From positions 188,001 to 252,000 of the forward strand of contig JAJEKV010000262.1 of NCBI GenBank assembly GCA_021234155.1: a DNA stretch of 64,000 nt. The letters run 5' to 3'. This DNA comes from Isoetes taiwanensis. Taxonomy: Eukaryota > Streptophyta > Lycopodiopsida > Isoetales > Isoetaceae. Numbering within the stretch: position 1 is the stretch's first letter; the number at the start of each line of letters is the position of its first letter. The notes under the pieces are model-generated. The model did not search any database. It was given only the letters and a program-made list of their open reading frames with translations, and was not told where the DNA came from. The position numbers and the translations under genes are program-made. This document shows positions 33,001 to 43,818 of the stretch, piece by piece.

Positions 33001-33193
33001 CCGAGACCATACCGAAACCATACCGAGAGGAGATAGATGCAAAATCAAGGGAAAACATTAAGCTTGGCCGCAAACAAAAAAAAACCTAATTAGGTAACGA
33101 TGCAGATGATGCCACGTGGCCTAGCGAAATCTCAGCCGCCCAATCTAGGGCGCCATTCAAGACAGACATACACTATAATTTTATAATATAGGA
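30055..33193 (-). mobile_element. Helitron H3, non-autonomous, inserted in the LINE
   Basis: 3' hairpin and CTAG at 30058-30055, 5' TC at 33193, host A at 30054 and T at 33194. It is near-identical to H5 over its whole length and shares its 3' third with H7. Contents without recognised function: a 73-codon minus-strand frame (31654-31875) that is conserved in H5, a plus-strand frame (31971-32243) also conserved in H5, and a 213-codon minus-strand frame (32407-33048) that is broken in H5. These could be captured exons. Near its 5' end is the host-gene-like phrase GCCACGTGGCCTAGCGAAAT. No Rep/helicase. Confidence 0.92.
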
Positions 33194-34583
33194 TGTGCAC
33201 AAAGCATTAGCTAAGATGGCAAATGGACGAGCATGCGACTCAACTGGTATGTCTATAGAGCTTTTTAAGTGGGGTGGGCAGCAACTTCATGGCTTGTTAG
33301 CAGAATTTTATAATCAAACTCTCATGCAGGGCAAGTTTCCTGAGGATTGGTATTTGAACAGAGTTGTTCCTATTCATAAATCTGGATGCAAAGATGAGGT
33401 AAGAAACTACCGAACAATACTAGTGGGCAACACATTTGCAAAACTATTCGCATCTATGCTGGAAAGTAAGTATCCTCTTGGGCAGATGAAAATGAGAACA
33501 GGGCATTTGGACAAGCAGGTTTCAGAAATAATCACTCCACACTGGATCATCTTGTTACTCTTAGAGTGTTAATGAAGGGCGAAAGCCCGGCAATAAAAGA
33601 TTTTTGGCATTTATCGATTTGGCAAAAGCTTTTTGATCTTGTAAATAGGAAGGATCTTGCTTCTAAATTTTGGATATACTCCAAATAACCGGCGGAACTC
33701 AAACAAGCTGTAGCATGTCTATATAATCAGGTTCTTATTGAACTTTCTTTTCCATTCCGAGGAGAACAGTCGAGTTGCTAATACTATTGGTGTCAAGCAA
33801 GGATGCCCTTGCTCTCGGCCTTTTGGTTTATTCATTGATGAGCTAGAAGGTTGGATGACACGATTAGGCGGTGTAGGCGCAAAACTTGGTAAATATGTGA
33901 TACAGCTCTTGTTGTTTGCTGATGATATAGTGCTAATATCTAGTACAGCCACTGGTTTACAGCAACATCTAGATGTTCTGCATGCATTTTGTGTAGAGAA
34001 GAATATGAAGATAAATGTCCTGAAATCAAAAGCAATGGTGATTGGAGGGCGAGATCCTGTTGTTTTCCATGTAGGAGGTGAGCCTCTAGAAAGGGTTTCT
34101 AGTTATAAATACTTAGGTATTGATGTATCAGATAATTATAAATGGACACTAGCTGCATAAAAACGTGCCTCAGGTGGTTTGCGGGCATTATACAGTATGA
34201 TTCATATATGCAGAAATAATAATCTAGACCATTGGCGGCTAAGAAAATTACTTTTTGGTGTGCAAGTGAGAGCGGTGATTTTATATGGCAGTCTGGTTTG
34301 GGGGCCAGGTCTCTCTCGAAAAGGATGGAATGATATTGAACAGATACAAAAAAGATTTCTAATTGGCGAATTTGGGGTGAAGATCCAAACACCTTATTGT
34401 ATGTTATTAGCAAAAGCAGGTTTATTGCCTCTTGAAGCCGAAGCTCTATGTAGAACCATTACTTATGTAAATCGCGTTCTATCCATGAAATCAACAAGGT
34501 TCCCCTTGCAAGCATTGGAACAATCTAATAGGAAGGGCTGGTATGCTGATGTCCGAAAGTGGGCAGCTAGATGGCTTGGTTAA
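33194..34583 (+). pseudogene. LINE reverse transcriptase, 3' half of ORF2
   Basis: Continues in frame from the endonuclease half after H3 is removed. RT blocks: LAKMANGRACDSTGMSIELF (motif 1 region), FPEDWYLNRVVPIHKSG, NYRTILVGNTFAKLF, then a frameshift (~33510) to GFRNNHSTLDHL. After a second shift come GVKQGCPCSRPFGLF (motif B) and LLLFADDIVLI with the catalytic FADD (about 33915-33926). An in-frame TAA at about 34158 and further shifts precede the thumb region at 34179-34583. Dead copy. Confidence 0.85.
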
Positions 34584-35075
34584 GATACTTGGCCGACTTC
34601 ATTGAACTTTAAAGAAGTTCATGAATTTGTGACAAAGAAAGCAATCTGCAAGTTGTGGACATTGGAGGATGGAAAAGACACCAAGAAGCGGTTTTACTTG
34701 GCTGATATAAATGATCTCGAGGACTATCAAGAGCAATCTTACCTAATAGCAAACACCGTTCTAAGAATCGCATGTTAACCATCTCCCGTTGAGATCATTA
34801 ATCAACAAGGTTCCCCTTGCAAACATTGGAACAATCTAATAGGAATGGTATTGAAAAGCTAGATGGCTTGGTTAAGATATGGGCCGACTTTTGAACTTTA
34901 GTTTGAATTAGTGACAAAGAAAGCAATGCAAGTTGTGGACATTGGAGGATCACCAAGAATGGTTTTACTTGGATTGATATAAATGAAAGCGGATACTTTG
35001 ATTTTCTCGAGGAATGCAATCTTACCTCGATCTCCCTTAATGAGCACATAAGGGTAAACTATACGCGGAATCGCT
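34495..35075. repeat. ~270-bp tandem duplication in the LINE 3' region
   Basis: The block starting at 34495 (ACAAGGTTCCCCTTGCAA) recurs at 34804 with several deletions; AGTTGTGGACATTGGAGGAT is shared by both. Only the first copy retains the reading frame. Confidence 0.85.
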
Positions 35076-35280
35076 ACCTACCTCATTGAAAGAACTTCTA
35101 CAACTTCCGGCACATATTCTTAGCTCATATCTGTGTAGTATATGGAAAGAGAGAGATGAGGTAATTGCTTTATTCACTCTCATGAATAATTTTGACATTG
35201 GTGGCGCTTTGGATTAAGTGCTATTATTGTACTGTACTTTTTTGCCATAGAGGCCTGGGGGCCTAAATGGCTTGATCAAT

Positions 35281-35310
35281 ACATTTAAATTAAATTAAAT
35301 TAAATTAAAT
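35281..35310 (+). repeat. (AAATT)n tail, 3' end of the LINE
   Basis: Five AAATT units follow TTGATCAATACATTT and mark the 3' end of the retrotransposon. Confidence 0.8.
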
Positions 35311-35929
35311 TTTAGTTTATCAATACTTTAATATATACAATTATCCTTTGAGGTACTCTTCATTCCTTGCAACACATTCCAACAAAAATTGTGTTGCAAG
35401 TCTTCGTAGCTCGACCTCCTTGCCCTCCGGAGCGCTTTATTGGCCTGCAGGTCGACACTACGTTAGTACCATTTTAATTATTTATAAATTTGGTTATAAG
35501 GGAACCACCCCAACTATCTACATGAATGCATAGCTAATCTCCCGGCGTAGGAAGAGGATGCTTTTTCCATCGTGGCCGTGGAGACAGCGCCCTATAATGC
35601 CTATATGGCGCTCATGCCTACACCTTTAGTTGCCCAGCATGGAGGATGGGGTCCTTGTCGTATATAGAGTGTGAAGGATAGTGTCCCCGGCAGAGGCATT
35701 GTCTAGAGGTGCTTTCCCTATCAATGCATTCCTGAATGACCTCTTATCTCTCGAGGTCGTCTACTTCTGTGGGACAAAAGTAGACTTCCCAAGCGGAACC
35801 GCGGTCTTGCCTACATTGACATTACACCACGTCCTAGAGATCACCGTAGTGGTCTCATCATTGGTAACAACGCATGCAACCCATACCTAGCATAGGTTGC
35901 ATGCGTAGATTATTCTTAGCTATCAAGAC
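35311..35929. other. Unassigned DNA with one hairpin
   Basis: An inverted repeat CGCATGCAACC (35871-35881) / GGTTGCATGCG (35895-35905) with a 13-bp loop is the only clear structure. The rest may be the 3' untranslated part and LTR of the neighbouring chromovirus (minus strand), but no LTR edge was identified. Confidence 0.4.
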
Positions 35930-38190
35930 ATAAATCTACACAAATCGACATGCCTGAGCCGATTTCTTCGGAGATGATCTTGCCGTCCCATTGCTCCATA
36001 AACTGTGGGTACTACTTTATCAGATCTCTCTTAAGTACCCATGTTGCGTCTTCCACCGGCAAGTGTTTCCACTTGACCAAGTATTGGAGAAACTCTGATC
36101 TCCTTGTCTTCTTGAACGCTTTATCAAGAATTAGTTCTGGAACTATTTCTATCTGCTCTTCTGTCATTTTCAACATCGTTGGAGTGTCCAAGATTTCATC
36201 TGGATTGGGAGCATGCTTCTTCAGCAAACTCACGTGGAAGACTTTGGATCTTTAAGTGTGCTGGCAAGTCTAGCTTGTAGGATTGGTTACCTACTCTTTG
36301 GATTATTCTGAAGGGTCCAACCGACCTTGGAGCAAGCTTCTTACAATTTCTGTGGCGTTCGGCCGCGATTATACGGTCCCGGGGCGTATCGCATCTTCCA
36401 CACGCCGCAGCATTACCACCACCGACGGCGGTAATGGCCGCGTGTAATAAGTGGGTAGCCCCTAGGGGGCAACTTGCTAAGAATGTGCATTAGTATTAAT
36501 GTGCACATTTTCCAATGTACACATTAATGTGGGCACACATTTCCATATGGCCACTTGATGCCAAGTGGGCCATACCCAAGTGTGCAATTAATGTGCACAT
36601 TTTCCAATGTACACATTAATTGGGTGCACACATTTCCATGTGGGCACATTTGGCCACCTAGCCATTAAAGGCAAGTGGGCCCATTCCCAATTATCCCACA
36701 TGCCTAAAGGGGATAATAGGAAACCCCTAGCCAACCCCTTGTCTATTTAAGTAGGAGAACCCTAACTTGCCCATTTTCGTTTCTAGGGTTTTTAGAGCTC
36801 TGTTTTTCAGGCGCCTCAAGAGCTAAAACCGCCTCCGAACTTCTGTCCCGAGAGAAGCGCATCATTAGTTTCCCTTGATTGAGCATTTCGGCCGGGATGG
36901 ATGAAGTTAGAGGAGGAGAGAAGCAAGCCAAGGATTAGGTATTTAGTCAATTTAATAGTCTAAACCCCATTTTCAGCCATCGAATCAAAGAGGTTTAGCC
37001 TCTTAAATTGCCCATAGCAACCCCTCTAGATCTCTAGATAGCAGATTCTAACTAAAGAACCTAACTCTATGATATAGATTAGATCTAGTTCTTTAGTTCT
37101 TCTGTGATGTATATGGATGATGTATCTCTGTGAACTCCTTGTATTGGGAAGGGGGGTAGAGACTCCAAGCTTGGTAGTAGATGCTCCTAGAGTAGCCTCT
37201 CTAGCACTTGTAGATTCGGATCAGGCACAAGAGCCTGCCAGGGATGTGGGTGAAGGGGCGACGGGGTGAGAAGGAGGTTCATGTCGACTCTTGAGCGATC
37301 CTCACGGTGTGTAAAGCCTACCGGGGATCATTGTGACTAGGTCCAATGGCTTGCCACTGCGTGTGGGCAAGGCATGGGCTCGACACCCGTGAAGTGGTGT
37401 TCACTTTCCAGTGGGTTTCCGGTCTGGGCTGGTGGCCCTCTAGTCACCTTAGTCAAGCATGTAGATCTCGGAGGGAGTGATCCCTACGCCCATCGAGCGG
37501 GAGGATGAGCGGGTGAGTAGCCCTTTTGGCTATGCATCCGGCGGGCTACAGTCAGGTCCCGACACTTTTCAGACCACTCTGCAAAGTGTGCACAGGAGGG
37601 GCGGATGGAGTGGACAACCCTAAGCCATGATCATATGCCAGCCAAATCCATTGCCATGAATTTCATGCGCAATGAACTCACGGGAGACCCAAGCCGTCGA
37701 TCATCCCTTTGAGTCCGAGCCTTGGGTAGGATTCCTATGTGATGTCTTTGATCTTTGTCTATGCAGATATGTGGAGGACCATCCGCCGTGATGGTCATAT
37801 GATGTTGATGTATGTGCTAATTGACATGTATGTTTACGCCAGCCTAGGTAGGCCCCGAGGGAGACGGGGTGCAATGACCCTTTCACTCTTCCCACTGGAA
37901 CCCGTCACGGTTGCAGTGTCATGTGGAGGGCCCTGTATTAGCATGGAGCTGGTATGGGGGATGAACTCCTGTTTGTATACGGTGAGTGCACCGTATATGA
38001 GTAGGGGACGTCACATTTCCGATGCGGAGCTTCGCCTGTTTCACTTTTATCTTGAGCCATACATCATCTCCAACTTGGAACTCTCTGACTGTCCGATGCT
38101 TGTCGGCGATGCTCTTTTGTCGACTCCTTGCTGCGAGAAGATATCCTCGAACTTCTTCCACGAGCTGCTGCATGTCGCCCAACATTTGCT
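35930..38190 (-). pseudogene. Ty3 chromovirus integrase C-terminus with chromodomain, split by a solo LTR
   Basis: The minus strand reads QLVEEVRGYLLAARSRQKSI and EFQVGDDVWLKIKVKQAKL (38185-38016). After the LTR insertion it continues KKLAPRSVGPFRIIQRVG (36345-36290), then the chromodomain (36233-36012) with PELILDKAFKKTRRSEF and YLVKWKHLPVEDATW. A frameshift near 36012 precedes the conserved tail QFMEQWDGKIISEEIGSGM. The integrase inserts element DNA, and the chromodomain targets it to modified histones. Removing the LTR and one target copy restores the frame exactly. Upstream integrase and RT are missing; the sequence abuts copia at about 38190. Confidence 0.85.
36351..38015 (+). mobile_element. 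Solo LTR inside the chromovirus integrase
   Basis: TG at 36351 (TGTGGCGTTCGG) and CA at 38014-38015 (GGGGACGTCACA) enclose 1.66 kb that aligns with the LTR at 24095-25544. The flanks carry a TTTC (or ATTTC, if the end is shifted by one base) target duplication. No internal region remains, so it is a solo LTR from unequal recombination. A TATA box (TATTTAAG, 36744-36751) sits within it, in the plus orientation. Several TGTGCACATT-type inverted motifs lie at 36485-36650. The ORFs inside are artefacts. Confidence 0.85.
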
Positions 38191-39583
38191 ACGACTCTTT
38201 TTCCCAAAAATGTGATTTCATTATCTAGCGAAACAGTACATTTCAATCTGTCAAGGTTGACAGTGTACCCTATGTCCACAAGTTGGCTTACATATATTAA
38301 ATTTCTCATTAAGGATGGTACACATAAAACATCCTTTAGTACTACTGCTTCTCCTTGCAAATCAAATAACTCAAGTGTTCCTGAGTATTGTACCCTTTGT
38401 AAATCTCCATTTCCTAGTTTGATATAGCTTCCCTTTTCTTGTTTTCCATCTCTAAGTAACTTGGCTGAGCCAGTTACTATTTTCTCTGCTCCACTATCTA
38501 AGATCAGCATGTTATTTGCATCATTAGATTCTCTACTTGAAATGTTCAGAATATGATTGTTTACCTCAGCATCTTCATCATCTTCACTATTTTCTTCTTC
38601 GATTTCTTGAGTCAAGTTGACTGCTGGTTCTTGCCTTCCAGCACCTCTCTCTTGCTTTCCTCTTCCTCTATTAGGTTTCCCCTTTTTTCCTTTATTGCTA
38701 GAGCACCTGTTTGCATAGTGACCTTTGCCACCACAGTTGAAGCATTCCACATCTTTAAGTTTGGGGCATTCAGTCTTAAGATGACTATGGGCCTTGCAGT
38801 GGTAGCATGGACCTAAACTCCCCTTTGATTTTGAACTGTTGCCTATATAATTGGATCGACCTGCATACAACATCTCAACATTCTCATCGTAATCATCAGT
38901 TAGTATTTTGTTCTGCTCAAACTCTGTCCTTATCATCTCTTATGCATTTTCTCTAGTTCTGGCTACATTTCTTATTAGTGTAGCTAGCTGCTTATTTTCT
39001 TCCACAACCCTTGCTACATGTAACAACTTCTGCTGATCTGTCATTACAACTCCTGCTCCTTCAAGATCTGCCACTATATTGTCAAATCTTGAAAAGAAAT
39101 TAGTTAGATCATCCTCTTCTCTAAGCCTGAGTTTTCTTAATTCTTTATCCAAAATGTCAATTTGAGAAGCTTTTTTCTTCAAAATGCTTCAAAAGATACC
39201 TCCAAATTTCTCCAGGAGTTTTACCTCTTATTTTTAAGAGAATTGATGTCCCCACTTTGCTGATTAAGATGGCATAAGCTTCCTTTGATTTTGCCTTGTC
39301 AATTTTACTAGAAACACCACTATCTCCACTTGTTGCAGTTGCATCCAGTTCTCCTCTCTAGAAGAGCTATTCTCCCTTCTTCCTGCAACCATGCTACTTG
39401 AACCATTAGTATTACCAGAATTTCCTTCATCTAGTAATTCCCACAAGTTTTCATTTTTGAGGAAATTTTTCATTTGTTCTTTCCAAATCTGAAAACCTGG
39501 GCCTCCCTCATAGATCTTGATTCCACTCAGAAGAGCAGCTCCAAATCTGCTAGACACTTTAATCAACCTGGCTCTGATACTAA
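38190..39583 (-). pseudogene. Ty1/copia gag and protease remnant
   Basis: From the right: gag start (39566-39264; FQIWKEQMKNFLKNENLWELL), a mid-gag piece in another frame (39182-38940) and a 290-codon piece (38936-38064). The last piece has two zinc knuckles, CYHCKAHSHLKTEC (C44, C47, H52, C57) and CFNCGGKGHYANRC (C65, C68, H73, C78), and the protease motif MLILDSGAEKIVTG with catalytic D147. The gag-pre-integrase text ends near 38190, where the frame runs into chromovirus sequence. Integrase, RT and RNase H are absent. Two frameshifts in gag make it a dead remnant. Confidence 0.88.
39571..39583 (-). promoter_or_regulatory. Primer binding site of the copia element
   Basis: The minus strand reads TTAGTATCAGAGC, one base off the usual complement of initiator Met tRNA (TGGTATCAGAGC). 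It lies directly after an LTR ending in CCTAACA at 39584. Confidence 0.7.
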
Positions 39584-41269
39584 TGTTAGGATTATAAAAT
39601 GTCTAGCCTTAAATCTTATTTGCACCCTTGAAATTCAATTCTTCAATTTATCAAATAAATACCATAGGCTTGCATTCAACCATTGAGGAAATTTATACAT
39701 TAATATTTCATATTACTCAAAATTCTTCGACAACCCGGGCATTCATCATAAGGATGAATCCCTCATATCCAGTGCTCGATAATCAGATCTATACATTCTG
39801 CTTCGTTTTAAATTCAGGCATCAATCCTTCCGGAATCGGCACCGAGCAGGAGCTACCGTTTCACTCCATTCTAAGTTTGAATTAGAGAGCTTGGCAGTCT
39901 GCTATTTGACCGAGCTTTTATTTGTTTTTCAACCATTAACCTAAGGTTCTTAATAAACATAAGAATAACATTGAACCTTAGGCGACCATTGAACCTTAGG
40001 TTACAACCATATGTTGACCTATTTTCATGTAATGCTTTATCTCTATTTGCCCTATTTTTCACTATTGTTTAGGCACCACCATATAGATTTTTAATAGCTT
40101 GTAAGTTCACCTTGAACTTTAGCTGTCTAGATAAACTGTGACCTACACCCTTTGATAGTTATCCTCAATTATCCACTATAAATTATGCAACCCTTATTAT
40201 AATATGAACTCAACTCTTACAGAAGCACGCTCAAAATTTTGAAAGCGTCTTTGGGATAAGGTGCATTCTTCCTTTTTAGTGAGTATTACGTAGCTTTCGC
40301 ATTAATATTTGCAGCACATTTTCGGCTATTTCGTCTCCACCAAAAGTGGATATGGTAACCCATTAGAAGAAAAAAAAGAGCAGTTGGAAAGGGTGTGTAT
40401 GGATTTATTTGGCAGTTTTTTTTTTAATCCCTCTTCCCTATTCATTAGATTGGTTTGGTGATGCACACCCTTGCGGCATGGTTTTCATGCTAGGGCTCTA
40501 TTCCGGTCTCATGGAACATTTTGTTTGGATCGTATATTAGACAGAAAAAACTTGAAGAGGCCTTCAAGAATGGTTTTCATACCAAGGCTCTATGGTTTCA
40601 AGTCCTTAAACTATCGAATATGAAGATCTTCTTATTTGAATTCATATTTACAAAGGAACAAGTTTTGGATGCTAAAGTTAAGCGGGATCACATCAAATCG
40701 ACCATTATAAATAGACAATTCTCTCTATTGCAACTTCGATCTGCATTATTATTACATATTATAGGCTGATGGGCGCTCTAGTGAATTCCCGGCCATCAGA
40801 TACGGGAATATTCTGAGGGATATTCCCTCAAATGCGATCCCATCCCTACACCTCAGCGAGGGATGGGGTCAAATGCTAATGTGGCCCTATTCCTAAGGGC
40901 AATTGACAGCCATTGGAAAGGATTCCAATGTGATTTGACTTCAAAATAGCAAGTCCTTATTCCAAGGCATGCTACGCACTATTGGAGGCACTAAAGCAGG
41001 ACCGGATCATACTTCTAAATTAATAGACAGTCAGGTTTGTGCCACAAGCTTCCCTGCTACAATAGCCAAGCAGCCCAACAGCAAACCCAGCTGGGAACAA
41101 CATCCTCATGCCTTCAGCTGCAACTCGGCCACACAGACAACAATTTGCCAGGCCTCAATGCCGAAGCCTTCTTTAGCACCTGCAAAGACAATGGAGAAAC
41201 AAACCGGGGTATTTGAACCCCATGCGCATTGCGCAGCTCCAAGCGGCCTGGCAGGGAATAAATTACTAA
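39584..41269. other. Copia 5' LTR remnant (left part) and unassigned DNA
   Basis: The LTR 3' edge is at 39584 on the minus strand. The LTR start could not be found and may lie between about 40000 and 40300. Beyond it I see only short open frames and decayed sequence. Confidence 0.4.
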
Positions 41270-41660
41270 TCGCATATTTCTTATTAGCCAAAATGACTTT
41301 AGCTAAACTTGTTCGATATTAATCCCAAAACTTTATGCGGTTTAGCTAAACTGTACACATTTTTCCTCTCATACTTTCTAGCGTTTAGCTAAACTAATCC
41401 AAACTTCATCCCAAAACTTTCTATGGTGTGGCCAACAGAAAAATTAAGCCAAATTACTATACTCTTTTTTCAATATATTCCACTTATTTTAGTCATTTTC
41501 TTTGTGAAAACATTCTAAAACAATGCTAGTTAGCAAAGTCTAGGACACAAATTAATTCATAATGCTATAGACTAAACTACTAATCATATATTTCATATAA
41601 ACTAGAATGATGTTAGCTAAACTAGCCCGAAATTCATTCCAAAAGTTTCTATAAGCACTG
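41270..41660. repeat. Repeats around GTTTAGCTAAAC palindromes
   Basis: Three imperfect copies of a ~65-bp unit contain TTTAGCTAAAC followed by ATCCCAAAACTTTCTATG-like sequence (about 41290, 41385, 41605). The core GTTTAGCTAAAC is a perfect 12-bp palindrome in two copies. Probably a MITE relative. Confidence 0.6.
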
Positions 41661-41925
41661 TTTCATTATTTATGGACTTTCCCTGAGTCCATACATCTCC
41701 GAAATTGAGTCAAATTTCTAAAATATGATGGTTTTTTAAATAGAATGACGGAATTTTTAGGGAAACGTGCTGGTAGGTGATATGGCAGAAGCTTTTTCTA
41801 TTAAGCCAAGGAAAAGCCCGCCCAACTCGCCATCCAAGGAAAAGCGCCATTCCGGTGGTGTGAGGTGTTGCTAGTGAGGCTTTGTTTTGCAAACTGCAAA
41901 GATAGATTCATAACGAAAGCGGTGA

Positions 41926-42420
41926 GAATGGTTGAAACGAGGCGCCCGGATGGACTCACAATGACTGAAATGCAGTCCCATATCAGTGAGCAAATCTTAG
42001 CCCACGCGAATCAATTGCAGGTTGAGGTGCAGAATGAGATAAATCGAGAATGGAAGAAACGAAATCAGTGGCGTGTCATGAAGCTCCTCCGTGGGGATGG
42101 GTTGTTAAAGGAAAACAATTATCAACTCACTAGGGTGGAGTTGGAAGCTTCCCCGATATCATTGAAACGACATGTCTGTGGGAGAGGCCTCAAGAGGCTA
42201 CTCAAATTAGAGGATGTTTACTGCACAACGGCTTCGGACCATTATTTAAGAAGCTTTATAAAAGGAGAAAAGGGCGTGAAGATTTGGTAACCAAGCTCTT
42301 TGTCAACACTCCTCACTCGATCCTTGAATTGGATGAATGGCTGGACCTGTATAGCAGAAATTACATTGATGAGTTCGATCAGGGTGATCTTATTCAAGTA
42401 GAACTTGCCATTGACTGAAA
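41926..42420 (+). pseudogene. Unidentified coding region with one frameshift
   Basis: A plus-strand frame starting MVETRRPDGLTMTEMQSHIS is rich in Glu/Lys/Asn helices (QVEVQNEINREWKKRNQWRV). The frame changes at about 42235, with the other frame reading LFKKLYKRRKGREDLVTKLF and ending EFDQGDLIQVELAID at a TGA near 42418. Together about 165 residues; no known family. It is the first gene of the 41.9-48 kb cluster and converges on the small minus-strand gene at 42845-43111, with palindromes between their ends. Confidence 0.5.
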
Positions 42421-42611
42421 CCTGGCACCCTGATATCTTCTACTTTGTATTCTGTTTTTGTCGAACTGCCTACGTCGAGGCATGTTGTTTTATTTGGTTT
42501 TATAATATGTGTATGACATCTATGTAATGCATTTCTTAATGAATGGAACCGGTTCTATCTATTTTTATGATGGAGCATAGGCCACAATCCCTAGACACCA
42601 ATTTGTTTTGT

Positions 42612-42692
42612 CGCCCGCCCAATTTGCCCTGATAGTCGCCTGAACAAAGTTTAATAGAAGTCTCCAAAGGAAATAGGGCGGCCGCCCAATTT
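42612..42692. repeat. AAATTGGGCG palindromes between convergent genes
   Basis: A half site (CGCCCGCCCAATTT, 42612-42625) and a full imperfect palindrome (42671-42692, arms AAATAGGGCG/CGCCCAATTT-like). They belong to a family seen at 13 or more places in the window. Confidence 0.75.
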
Positions 42693-42844
42693 CGTTAGAC
42701 TTGCGAGAAAATAGAAATACAGACTGTCACAAATATAATTAATCCAACGCAAATAAAAGTACTTGAAAACTATAAGACCAAGTGTGGATGCTACCTAAAA
42801 CAGTCATATCAGATATAAATTCTTATGAACTTATGAAATACATC

Positions 42845-43111
42845 TCATAGATTGTAATTATTGGTGATTTTGTCAATCTCATAAGCGTCGCGCTCCGGAA
42901 CCCAAACAATATGGATAGTAACATGGTATTCGCCGGGGGAGTCTTTCGATCGACCAGTAGCTATACCATGCAGCCAGGTATCAAGGGTGATCCCTTTGAT
43001 AATGCAAGCATGAAGGTCGTCGAAAATCATGAGGCAAGTGAGGGTGTCCAAATGCTCTGGAGGTGGAGGCAATTGGGACCTTTGAAGAACTCTAGCAGGG
43101 CGGCGAGACAT
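42845..43111 (-). CDS. Small unknown protein A (88 aa), paralogue of 43414-43617
   Basis: Start chosen at M of MSRRPARVLQRSQLPPPPEH, because the open frame upstream (to 43249) shows no similarity to the partner while the part downstream does. The region DTWLHGIATG...EYHVTIHIVW...AYEIDKIT aligns with the plus-strand gene at 43414: W, H/DV-x-IH-I/L-V/I-W, Y-x-I-D/E-KIT match. A basic, proline-rich N-terminus precedes a compact beta-rich-looking domain. The two genes are divergent with 0.3 kb between starts. Function unknown; intact frame. Confidence 0.5.
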   Translation of the reverse strand: MSRRPARVLQRSQLPPPPEHLDTLTCLMIFDDLHACIIKGITLDTWLHGIATGRSKDSPGEYHVTIHIVWVPERDAYEIDKITNNYNL

Positions 43112-43413
43112 AGCAAAGGGCTGTGCTATGCACTCGAATGCGACTATACTTATAGCCAAGTAATTATTGATGAAGCATTGTAGTAACATTATTGGGCGTA
43201 CATACGACTGGTAAGTATTTCCAATAATTATTGTGTATAATACCAACAATAATTTTGGTTGGTATAAATATATATCAAACCAATGTTGGCCAACAAATTT
43301 GGCCTTAGTCTAACCATGTGGTCTCCTGTTGTGGTTTTGCAGGGCATACTTGAGGTGCAATTACGTTGTATATTACGTTGTATATAGCTTATATCTAAAT
43401 CATTACGTGCAAG
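43112..43413. promoter_or_regulatory. Shared intergenic region of the divergent paralogues
   Basis: About 300 bp between two divergent starts, with TATA-like sequences in both directions (TATAAATATATA near 43264). No AAATTGGGCG palindrome occurs here, in contrast to the 3' sides of the same genes. Confidence 0.35.
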
Positions 43414-43617
43414 ATGAATCACGAAAACTTCAAGCAGTGCCGCGAGCGAGAAATAGCCATGGAAGATTGGATGACCACTGTGAGTCTCAATCCTCGCCAT
43501 TATCCTGATCCCTTCGATGTTATCATCCATCTGATATGGAATAGAGAGCATCAAATGTACATGATAGAAAAGATCACTGGGGTGGCTGGTGAGAATGACT
43601 CGGAAGAGTCCCCCTAG
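43414..43617 (+). CDS. Small unknown protein B (67 aa), paralogue of 42845-43111
   Basis: ORF MNHENFKQCREREIAMEDWM... ending in SEESP and TAG at 43615-43617. Its EDWMTTVSL...FDVIIHLIW...MYMIEKIT segment matches protein A with one gap. It lacks A's proline-rich N-terminus and has an acidic tail instead. Similarity between two short ORFs on opposite strands is good evidence that both are, or recently were, real genes. No known family. Confidence 0.5.
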   Translation: MNHENFKQCREREIAMEDWMTTVSLNPRHYPDPFDVIIHLIWNREHQMYMIEKITGVAGENDSEESP

Positions 43618-43818
43618 ATCATTACTTGCCATCTTGTCCTAATCTGATAAACTTGAGTCCCTGTAATAAGGATATAATGTTACAAGCAATTCTGAAATAT
43701 GTAAGGATGTATAAGCATAGTAAATTTTACTTCATGTTTCGAACCTGAATACTTTGTAAAATCGTTGGTCTCCACCTCCACTTCTTCTGCACTTCAACTT
43801 GACTTCACGTCCGGGTTT

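Larger units (their letters stand above)
28664..35310 (+). mobile_element. LINE (non-LTR retrotransposon), split by Helitron H3
   Basis: The plus strand encodes an AP-type endonuclease (28.7-29.5 kb) and a FADD reverse transcriptase (33.2-34.6 kb). It ends in an AAATT repeat tail (35281-35310). Removing H3 (30055-33193) makes the frame continuous at the insertion point. Several frameshifts show the copy is dead. The clade is uncertain: the RT text differs from plant L1, and a short-repeat tail in place of poly(A) suggests an RTE-like or algal-type LINE. Confidence 0.8.

Noticed and set aside
37739-38215. 158-aa plus-strand ORF across the solo LTR edge
   Set aside because: It spans the LTR/integrase junction and is antisense to the integrase, so it cannot be an ancestral gene.
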